Shown: piece after piece, positions 1 through 4,378 of the stretch
How the letters are laid out: the number at the start of each line of letters is the position of its first letter
How positions within the stretch are numbered: position 1 is the stretch's first letter
Made by a program: the position numbers and the translations under genes
Assembly (NCBI GenBank): GCA_024274995.1
Contig: JAJSAA010000035.1
Coordinates: 1-5,393, forward strand
Reading direction: 5' to 3'
DNA length: 5,393 nt
Origin: Deltaproteobacteria bacterium
Lineage (GTDB): Bacteria; Desulfobacterota; Desulfobulbia; Desulfobulbales; VMSU01
The notes under the pieces: generated by a model
Database searches by the model: none
Seen by the model: the letters and a program-made list of their open reading frames with translations, nothing else
What the model was told of the DNA's origin: nothing

Positions 1-132
1 ATCAGACGGGCACCATTCCTGCTCATCACCATCTTCCTGCTTATGGGGCTGACCGGCATAATGTTTAAGGAGCCCAGCCGGGTTATGCATCAGGCCTGGC
101 AGGTCTGCCTGAGCTGTATCGGGATAGGCTGA
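1..132 (+). CDS. CD1871A-like CXXC microprotein, 3' part
   Basis: An open frame of 43 codons runs from the window edge to TGA at 130-132; its start lies outside. Seen: a hydrophobic stretch at visible residues 4-22 that would form one membrane helix, a short polar segment, and the C-terminal ending VCLSCIGIG, with a CXXC pair at visible residues 36 and 39. Small proteins of about 45 residues with one helix and a terminal CLxCIGIG are known as the CD1871A family, recalled as lying next to membrane 4Fe-4S proteins. The match in ending, size and neighbour is the basis of the call, and the length suggests only a few residues are missing. The stop is one base before the next ATG, so the two are probably made together. 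The cysteines could bind metal or act as a thiol pair handing electrons to the neighbour; that role is inferred. Function is not established to my knowledge. Confidence 0.78.
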   Translation: MRRAPFLLITIFLLMGLTGIMFKEPSRVMHQAWQVCLSCIGIG

Positions 133-133
133 C

Positions 134-1027
134 ATGAGCTTCATAAGAAAATGGGTGCAGAGTATCTTTGTCCTGCTGATTAATGGTAGCTGGAGCTTTC
201 CCTTTACCAAAATGATCTACCAGGGGCCGCTCAAGGTCATCTGTTCGCCGGGCCTTAACTGTTATTCCTGCCCGGCCTCCACAACTTACTGCCCCATAGG
301 AGCTTTCCAGCAGCTCATGGGCGGAGTACGGATGGCCGTCCAGAACGGCCAGTATTTTTTCGGTTTCTATATCGTCGGCACCATTGGAGTTATCGGTGCC
401 TTTGTCGGCCGGATGATCTGCGGCTGGGCCTGTCCCTTCGGCCTGATTCAGGAATTACTGCATAAAATACCCAGCCGTAATTTTGAAGTACCGGGCTGGA
501 TGCGCTATATCAAATTTGTTATCCTGCCGGTGATGGTCTTCATCCTGCCGCTCATGGTCGTAGACAAAATGGGCTTAGGCGACCCATGGTTCTGCAAGTA
601 TCTCTGCCCGGCCGGTACCCTGGAGGCCGGGCTGCCCCTGTTATTCATGCAGCCCACTCTGCGGGCAACCGTGGGCTGGCTGTTTTTTAACAAATTAATG
701 TTTCTGACCATTTTTATACTCTGGAGCATACCGACCAGCCGTCCCTTCTGCCGTACCACCTGCCCGTTAGGGGCTTTTTACGCCCTGTTCAGCAAGGTTA
801 AGATGATAAAGCTGCATCTTAACCCCGAACTCTGTACCAATTGCCAGGCCTGCCATAAGGTCTGCCCCATGGGGGTTAAATTCAACGAATCACCGGATGA
901 CACCGAGTGTATCTCTTGTATGGCCTGCGTCAAGGCCTGTGACTTCGGGGCCATTCAATTAGAGGCGGGCGGTATGCCGTTAGCAGCCTTTAACTGCCGT
1001 TCAAAACTCAAAAATCAAGTATCCTAA
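134..1027 (+). CDS. NapH/YccM-like membrane 4Fe-4S binding protein
   Basis: Polytopic membrane iron-sulfur protein of 297 residues. Hydrophobic stretches lie near residues 8-22, 74-95, 124-143 and 182-200. Three CxxxCP motifs, C96/C100, C154/C158 and C206/C210, follow or connect the helices as in the NapH/NosR/YccM group, where such cysteines are thought to take part in electron transfer. An N-terminal cysteine cluster (C37, C43, C46, C53) matches the LNCYxCP start of the 4Fe-4S proteins that accompany CD1871A peptides. The C-terminal domain has two classic 4Fe-4S ferredoxin motifs, C234-C237-C240-C244P and C259-C262-C265-C269. Likely role: passing electrons between a membrane donor such as quinol and soluble or envelope partners; the partner is unknown. 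The ATG follows the upstream stop by one base, with a short AGG five bases before it. It is not placed with nap or nos genes, so I give no gene symbol. Confidence 0.9.
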   Translation: MSFIRKWVQSIFVLLINGSWSFPFTKMIYQGPLKVICSPGLNCYSCPASTTYCPIGAFQQLMGGVRMAVQNGQYFFGFYIVGTIGVIGAFVGRMICGWACPFGLIQELLHKIPSRNFEVPGWMRYIKFVILPVMVFILPLMVVDKMGLGDPWFCKYLCPAGTLEAGLPLLFMQPTLRATVGWLFFNKLMFLTIFILWSIPTSRPFCRTTCPLGAFYALFSKVKMIKLHLNPELCTNCQACHKVCPMGVKFNESPDDTECISCMACVKACDFGAIQLEAGGMPLAAFNCRSKLKNQVS

Positions 1028-1028
1028 C

Positions 1029-1460
1029 ATGCGAAGCCTCAGTTTTATCTTAATCTTCTGTCTTTTTGCCGCCGCTGCCCAGGCCAAAATGCTGAGTGTC
1101 ACCGGGAGTAAAGTCAACCTGCGTACCGGCCCCGGCAGTAAATATGCCGTACGCTGGGAATATGGCCGTGGATTTCCGGTACGGGTACTGAGCCGCAGAG
1201 GTAATTGGTATAAGGTGAAAGATTTTGAGGGTGACCGGGGGTGGATTTACCGGAAACTATTGTCTTCCCGACCCCATGTTATTGTGAAACGCAAGGTGGC
1301 AAATATCCGTACCGGCCCCGGTACCCGCTACCGGCTGCTGGGCAAAGCCAACTACGGAGTGGTGTTTTCAACCCTGAGTAAAAAAAGAGGCTGGGTAAAG
1401 GTGAAGCACGCCCATGGCCTCATCGGCTGGATAAGGCGAGATCTGCTCTGGGGCTGGTAG
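1029..1460 (+). CDS. Secreted protein with two bacterial SH3 domains
   Basis: A 143-residue protein with a clear Sec signal peptide: basic start, hydrophobic core at 4-17, and AQA at 17-19 as a likely signal peptidase I site. The rest is two bacterial SH3 (SH3b/SH3_3-like) repeats, about residues 22-80 and 84-143. Each opens with the family motif (VNLRTGPG at 29-36, ANIRTGPG at 91-98) and closes with a GWI(x)R(x)LL motif (71-78 and 133-140). The mature part is rich in Lys and Arg. Bacterial SH3 domains commonly bind peptidoglycan or protein ligands in the envelope; no catalytic domain is present, so this is probably a binding or scaffold protein in the periplasm. The ATG is one base after the stop of the Fe-S gene and I see no Shine-Dalgarno sequence before it, which points to re-initiation by ribosomes ending the upstream gene. 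Its link to the redox genes is inferred from position. Confidence 0.88.
   Translation: MRSLSFILIFCLFAAAAQAKMLSVTGSKVNLRTGPGSKYAVRWEYGRGFPVRVLSRRGNWYKVKDFEGDRGWIYRKLLSSRPHVIVKRKVANIRTGPGTRYRLLGKANYGVVFSTLSKKRGWVKVKHAHGLIGWIRRDLLWGW
1122..1321 (+). repeat. Two dispersed 14-bp direct repeat copies in SH3 gene
   Basis: CGTACCGGCCCCGG occurs exactly at 1122-1135 and 1308-1321, 186 bases apart and in the same frame. It encodes RTGPG, the core of each SH3 repeat. Protein constraint explains the similarity; identical codon choice over 14 bases may also reflect the ancestral domain duplication. Confidence 0.8.
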
Positions 1461-1466
1461 GATCTG

Positions 1467-2366
1467 TCAGCCGCGGGGATGAAATTTTTTATGGCAGTCC
1501 TTCAAGCGGCGGCCATCAACATGGGTGTATATCTGGGTGGTGGCGATATCGGCATGGCCTAACATCATCTGCACGCTGCGCAGATCGGCCCCGTTTTCCA
1601 CAAGATGAGTGGCAAAGGCGTGGCGCAGGGTATGGGGGCTGACTTTAGCCTTAATCCCCCGCCGCTGACATAGTTCCTTGATTATCTGCCAGAAACGCAG
1701 GCGGCTCATATTGCTGCCGCGGTTAGTTACAAAGAGAAAATTACTCCGCCGTCCTTTAAGAATAAGGGGACGCCCCCCCTGTAGATAACGCTCAATCATC
1801 TCCCCGGCCTCCCCAGCGAAGGGGATGAGGCGCTCCTTGTCCCCCTTACCGATAACCCGGATAAAGCCAGAACTCATATTTACCGCCACCACATAAATCT
1901 CTACCAATTCAGAGACCCTAAGTCCGGTAGCGTAAAGCAGATGCAGCATGGCCCTGTTCCGCAGATTAAGAGGGCTGGGCGTGGGTTCAGGGGCCAGCAG
2001 TTGATCTACTTCAAGGGTACCGAGTCCCTGGGGAATTTTTTTACTTAATTTAGGTAGATCAATCCCGAAAGAGGGATCAAGCGAGAGGAGCTTTTCAGCG
2101 AGCAGGAATTTGAAATAGAGCCGAAAGGCGGAAAGACGGCGGGCGTTACTGCGGTTGGACACCCCCTGGTCGTGAAATCTAACGAGATAAGAACGTAGAT
2201 GAGAGGCCTTAATCTGAGAAGGGGAAGTGACGGAAGCTGGCAGGCCCTTGAACAGGGATTCCATATCGGCCCTATAGGCCTTGACCGTGTTCAGGGCCAG
2301 CCGCCGCTGGCCAGCCAGATACTGGAGAAATAAATCCAGACTAACGGCCAGGGTTATTTCCTGCAT
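1467..2366 (-). CDS. xerD: Site-specific tyrosine recombinase XerD
   Basis: A 299-residue tyrosine recombinase, nearly the length of E. coli XerD (298). An N-terminal SAM-like DNA-binding domain covers roughly 5-95 and the catalytic domain 115-290. All six catalytic positions are present: R150 in ATGLRVSE, K174 in the GKGDKE turn, H245 and R248 in HTLRH, H271 in LGH, and the nucleophile Y280 in TTQIYTHV. The spacing matches XerD (R148, K172, H244, R247, H270, Y279). The QIYTHV context and HPRG end favour XerD over XerC. Known role: with XerC it resolves chromosome dimers at dif with FtsK. An oddity is EIYVVAVN after the catalytic Arg, where relatives usually have a Leu and an Asp. The ATG is the sensible start: the N-terminus aligns with XerD and an in-frame TAA lies 18 bases upstream, but no local SD precedes it. 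It lies 146 bases downstream of rpsU, tail to tail with the SH3 gene. Confidence 0.93.
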   Translation of the reverse strand: MQEITLAVSLDLFLQYLAGQRRLALNTVKAYRADMESLFKGLPASVTSPSQIKASHLRSYLVRFHDQGVSNRSNARRLSAFRLYFKFLLAEKLLSLDPSFGIDLPKLSKKIPQGLGTLEVDQLLAPEPTPSPLNLRNRAMLHLLYATGLRVSELVEIYVVAVNMSSGFIRVIGKGDKERLIPFAGEAGEMIERYLQGGRPLILKGRRSNFLFVTNRGSNMSRLRFWQIIKELCQRRGIKAKVSPHTLRHAFATHLVENGADLRSVQMMLGHADIATTQIYTHVDGRRLKDCHKKFHPRG

Positions 2367-2406
2367 GGCCAGACGGAATGAAGTTTATGACAAATCAGCG
2401 GCAATT

Positions 2407-2413
2407 CCTCCTT
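2407..2413 (-). promoter_or_regulatory. Perfect Shine-Dalgarno sequence far upstream of xerD
   Basis: On the minus strand 2413-2407 reads AAGGAGG, a full anti-SD complement, but the xerD ATG is 40 bases further on and no ATG or GTG follows at normal distance. A CTG at 2398-2396, eight bases after the SD, would open a 14-codon frame (LICHKLHSVWPCRK) ending with TAA at 2356-2354, overlapping the first codons of xerD in another frame. This could be a leader peptide or a ribosome standby site; it could also be chance. Confidence 0.4.
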
Positions 2414-2458
2414 ATCCGCCTAAAATACAAGGAGCACCATAAATCGGCAGATTGTTAT

Positions 2459-2473
2459 GCCCCGAACAGGGGC
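2459..2473 (-). other. Small GC hairpin between rpsU and xerD
   Basis: GCCCC (2459-2463) and GGGGC (2469-2473) form a perfect 5-bp GC stem around a 5-base loop. Neither strand has a T tract after it (ATAACAAT follows on the rpsU-xerD strand), so it is not a standard intrinsic terminator. It could be a weak terminator, a pause or a processing site separating rpsU from xerD. Confidence 0.4.
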
Positions 2474-2486
2474 CGCAACTATAAGG

Positions 2487-2510
2487 CGCTGACTGATAAA
2501 GGATTCAGCG
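2487..2510 (-). other. Weak hairpin just after rpsU stop
   Basis: CGCTGA (2487-2492) and TCAGCG (2505-2510) can pair as a 6-bp stem with a 12-base loop, beginning two bases past the rpsU stop on the minus strand. No T tract follows. It might protect the rpsU 3' end or act with the second hairpin at 2459-2473; both are modest in strength. Confidence 0.35.
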
Positions 2511-2512
2511 AC

Positions 2513-2707
2513 TCAGGCGTTTCTCATCCGGAAACGCAGTTTACGCATCTTGCGGCGGGCCTCAGCCTGCTTGCGGCGCCGCTTAACGCTCGGCTTCTCA
2601 TAATACTCACGCTGTTTTAATTCACGTTTGATGCCGTCTAACTGTATCTTCTTCTTTAACTGCCGAATAGCGATTTCGATATCGCCTCTTACCTCTACTT
2701 GAATCAT
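2513..2707 (-). CDS. rpsU: 30S ribosomal protein S21 (bS21)
   Basis: A 64-residue, strongly basic protein with the S21 signature: a short N-terminal strand (residues 1-6), the first helix with AIRQLKKKIQLDGI (13-26), the LKQREYYEKPSVKRRRK segment (31-47), and an Arg/Lys-rich C-terminal helix. Length is typical for S21. It binds late on the small subunit platform near the 3' end of 16S rRNA and takes part in initiation. Start: ATG at 2707-2705, preceded by AGGA at 2719-2716 with eight bases between. It has its own promoter at 2843-2872 and a long structured leader. The gene downstream is xerD, not the dnaG-rpoD pair that follows rpsU in E. coli, so this is a different arrangement. No truncation or odd residue was seen. 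Confidence 0.95.
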   Translation of the reverse strand: MIQVEVRGDIEIAIRQLKKKIQLDGIKRELKQREYYEKPSVKRRRKQAEARRKMRKLRFRMRNA

Positions 2708-2836
2708 ATTTCACATCCTGGGGGGTTAGATTTTCTGTAACTATTCAGCTGTACCCCAGCTCGGAACAGTTACGGTTACGAGTTTAGGGTAATTTGTAGC
2801 CCTCGCTGAATACGATTTTCTTAAATTTCAACGAAA
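2708..2836 (-). promoter_or_regulatory. Structured 5' leader of rpsU
   Basis: Given the promoter at 2843-2872, the transcript should start near 2836, leaving about 129 untranslated bases, long for a 64-codon gene. The leader holds an imperfect hairpin at 2779-2805 (CGAGGG paired with CCCT and CTCG), a strong hairpin at 2737-2773, and a run of six C at 2725-2720 directly before the AGGA Shine-Dalgarno (2719-2716). Alternative pairings are possible (see findings). Ribosomal protein leaders often carry autogenous control elements; that this one does is inferred from structure only. I cannot match it to a named RNA family. Confidence 0.55.
2737..2773 (-). other. Strong leader hairpin upstream of rpsU
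   Basis: In the minus-strand RNA, GUAACUGUUC (2773-2764) pairs with GAAUAGUUAC (2746-2737): ten base pairs including one G-U. After a 2-base bulge an inner AGCU/AGCU helix (2761-2758 with 2750-2747) closes a GGGGUAC loop. No U tract follows in either direction, so this is not an intrinsic terminator. It ends 17 bases before the SD of rpsU and is the most stable element in the leader by eye. Confidence 0.7.
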
Positions 2837-2842
2837 AGAGGG

Positions 2843-2872
2843 AATATAGCTGATAAAGCGCCATCGTGTCAA
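2843..2872 (-). promoter_or_regulatory. Sigma70-type promoter for rpsU
   Basis: On the minus strand, TTGACA (2872-2867, perfect consensus) is followed after 18 bases by TATATT (2848-2843, five of six). The predicted start is near 2836. The TGA stop codon of glcD (2871-2869) lies inside the -35 element, so the promoter begins within glcD and gives rpsU its own transcription. It is the best promoter by consensus in the window. Confidence 0.75.
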
Positions 2873-4251
2873 CCATTTTGGGGAAATATTTTACCAGGAT
2901 TAAGAATATCGGCTGGATCCAGGGCACCTTTTATCAAGCGCATGACATCCATGGTCGCCTCGTCTACCTCTAAGGTTAAAAATTCGCTCTTGCGACAGCC
3001 AATCCCGTGTTCTCCGGACAGGGTGCCGCCTAATTCCACCACCCGGATAAATAAACGTCGTCGGGCTTCATGCCCCTTTTTTTCCTCTCCCGGCTGGCTT
3101 TTATCTAACATAATATTGACATGAATATTACCGTCACCGGCATGACCGAAGGTAAAAATCAAGAGATCAAGCTCCCGGCCCAGGGCCTCGGTAAAGGCGA
3201 CAATCTCCGGTATCCTGGTACGGGGCACCACAATATCCTCACTTAATTTATCGGGCCGCAGCTTAAAGGCCGCCGGCGACACCCCCTTGCGGGCCCGCCA
3301 TAATTTATCCACCTCCGCCTGATCTTCACCCCGGCGCAGGGCCATGACCCCGGAGCCCTGGCGCAAAAACTCCTCCAGCGCGGCCCCTTCGGCGGCCACG
3401 GCTGCCGGCTGCCCATCCAACTCCAGGAGCAGCAGAGCCTCGGTCTGGGCAGATAAGGCAAAGGGCAGTTGATCGGCGACAATGCCAATGGCGGTTCGAT
3501 CCATAAATTCCAGGGTACAGGGGGTAAAGCGACCGAGAATCTCCGCCACCAGGGCGGCGGCCCGCTGGATATTATCCAACTCCACAAGAATAGTTGTTTT
3601 TGCCGCCGGCCGCGGCAGCAGGCGGACAATGAGCCGGCAGATAATGCCCAGAGTTCCCTCGGAACCAATAAAGAGGCGGGTCAAATCGTAGCCCACCACC
3701 CCCTTGTCGGTTCTGACCCCGGTATGGATGATCCGGCCATCGGCCAGAACCACCTCAAGCCCCTTGATATAGTCCCTCGTTACGCCATATTTAACCGCGC
3801 TGGGACCGCCGGCACATTCCGCCGCGTTACCGCCAATGGTACAGAACCTGGAACTGGCTGGATCCGGGGGATAAAAAAGGCCCAGCCTGGCGGCCTCGGC
3901 CTGCAAGACGCCGGTAATTACCCCCGGCTCCACCACGGCGAGTTGATTATCCCGATCCATGGCTAATATCCGGTTCATGCGGCCCAACCCCAGCACCAGC
4001 CCCCCGGCGACAGGCAGAGAGCCGCCGGTCATGCCCGACCCCGCTCCACGGGGCACCACAGGTAAGGCGGCCTTAAACGCCAGCCGCATGACAGCACAGA
4101 CCTCGGCGGTGCTGCCGGGCAGAGCCACCGCCTCCGGCATATACTCCATTGTCGTACCGTCGTAAGAGTAACATTGCAGTTCTTCCGGGCTGTGCAGGAG
4201 ATTTTCCGGCCCAACAATTTTCCGTAATTGGCGAATAATTTTTTTATCCAT
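2869..4251 (-). CDS. glcD: FAD-linked oxidase, GlcD / D-lactate dehydrogenase type
   Basis: A 460-residue flavoprotein of the VAO/PCMH fold. The N-terminal FAD-binding domain (FAD_binding_4, about 40-178) has PRGAGSGMTGG (67-77), PPDPASS (128-134), GGNAAECAGG (140-149) and KYGVTRDY (154-161); GSEGTLGI follows at 196-203. The C-terminal FAD-oxidase_C domain (about 215-457) carries GHAGDGNIH (369-377), SGEHGIGCRK (412-421) and NPGKIFP (451-457). H370, H377, E414 and H415 correspond to the metal and substrate site of D-2-hydroxyacid dehydrogenases such as D-2-hydroxyglutarate dehydrogenase. Expected reaction: oxidation of a D-2-hydroxyacid (glycolate, D-lactate or similar) to the 2-oxoacid, with electrons passed to an Fe-S partner or quinone. 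Substrate cannot be fixed from sequence. No GlcE or GlcF gene is adjacent, which is unusual for a glycolate oxidase operon. Start: ATG 4251-4249 with AAGG seven bases upstream. All key motifs are intact. Confidence 0.9.
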   Translation of the reverse strand: MDKKIIRQLRKIVGPENLLHSPEELQCYSYDGTTMEYMPEAVALPGSTAEVCAVMRLAFKAALPVVPRGAGSGMTGGSLPVAGGLVLGLGRMNRILAMDRDNQLAVVEPGVITGVLQAEAARLGLFYPPDPASSRFCTIGGNAAECAGGPSAVKYGVTRDYIKGLEVVLADGRIIHTGVRTDKGVVGYDLTRLFIGSEGTLGIICRLIVRLLPRPAAKTTILVELDNIQRAAALVAEILGRFTPCTLEFMDRTAIGIVADQLPFALSAQTEALLLLELDGQPAAVAAEGAALEEFLRQGSGVMALRRGEDQAEVDKLWRARKGVSPAAFKLRPDKLSEDIVVPRTRIPEIVAFTEALGRELDLLIFTFGHAGDGNIHVNIMLDKSQPGEEKKGHEARRRLFIRVVELGGTLSGEHGIGCRKSEFLTLEVDEATMDVMRLIKGALDPADILNPGKIFPQNG

Positions 4252-4264
4252 CAGGCGGCCTTTT

Positions 4265-4275
4265 CAGATTATCTG
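4265..4275. promoter_or_regulatory. 11-bp palindrome in the glcD leader
   Basis: CAGATTATCTG is a perfect palindrome around a central T, 13 bases upstream of the glcD ATG and just before its SD. A half-site, TATCTG, recurs at 4319-4324. Placement downstream of the predicted glcD promoter would suit a repressor site, but it does not fit an operator consensus I can name. Confidence 0.35.
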
Positions 4276-4337
4276 TTTTAAATTTTGTGTTATGGTGTAA
4301 AATAATAAACTTTACTTTATCTGTATTCAGTTGGTTG

Positions 4338-4367
4338 ATTATACTACAGGCTTAACGGCTTAGGCAA
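4338..4367 (-). promoter_or_regulatory. Predicted sigma70 promoter for glcD
   Basis: On the minus strand TTGCCT (4367-4362, four of six to consensus) is followed after 18 bases by TATAAT (4343-4338, perfect). The start would be near 4331, giving a leader of about 80 bases that contains the palindrome at 4265-4275. The perfect -10 in a divergent gap supports the call; the -35 is moderate. Confidence 0.6.
4340..4345 (+). promoter_or_regulatory. Candidate -10 element for ddl
   Basis: TATACT (five of six to consensus) lies 33 bases before the ddl ATG and shares four bases with the glcD -10 on the other strand. The best -35 at usual spacing (TTATCT at 4317-4322 or TTTATC at 4316-4321) is poor. 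The AT-rich stretch at 4276-4320 could hold another start, for example TAAAAT at 4298-4303. Confidence 0.4.
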
Positions 4368-4378
4368 ATAGAACGAAG

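Noticed and set aside
505..759. 84-codon minus-strand frame opposite the Fe-S protein gene
   Set aside because: Antisense to a gene with dense, ordered cysteine motifs; no supporting signals.
1467..2366. Integrase of a mobile element
   Set aside because: Length, the XerD-like catalytic context and HPRG ending, the rpsU neighbour, and the absence of att-like repeats or cargo genes all favour housekeeping XerD.
2378..2620. 80-codon plus-strand frame across the rpsU-xerD gap
   Set aside because: Its second half is antisense to the certain rpsU gene, the sequence has no family features, and no usable SD precedes it.
2737..2773. Intrinsic terminator for glcD or for plus-strand transcription
   Set aside because: The stem is strong but no T tract follows in either direction, and it lies inside the predicted rpsU leader.
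3243..3668. 141-codon minus-strand frame overlapping glcD in another frame
   Set aside because: Rich in Arg, Trp, Pro and Cys as typical for an out-of-frame reading; glcD is complete with all motifs, so there is no frameshift to explain.
3469..3966. 165-codon plus-strand frame antisense to glcD
   Set aside because: It lies wholly within glcD, reads as low-information sequence expected from the complement of a GC-rich gene, and has no promoter or SD I can see.
4280..4310. Possible dif-like site in the AT-rich glcD-ddl gap, suggested by nearby xerD
   Set aside because: TGTTATGGTG followed by TAAAATAATAAAC lacks the two inverted 11-bp Xer arms around a 6-bp centre, and xerD is usually not near dif.
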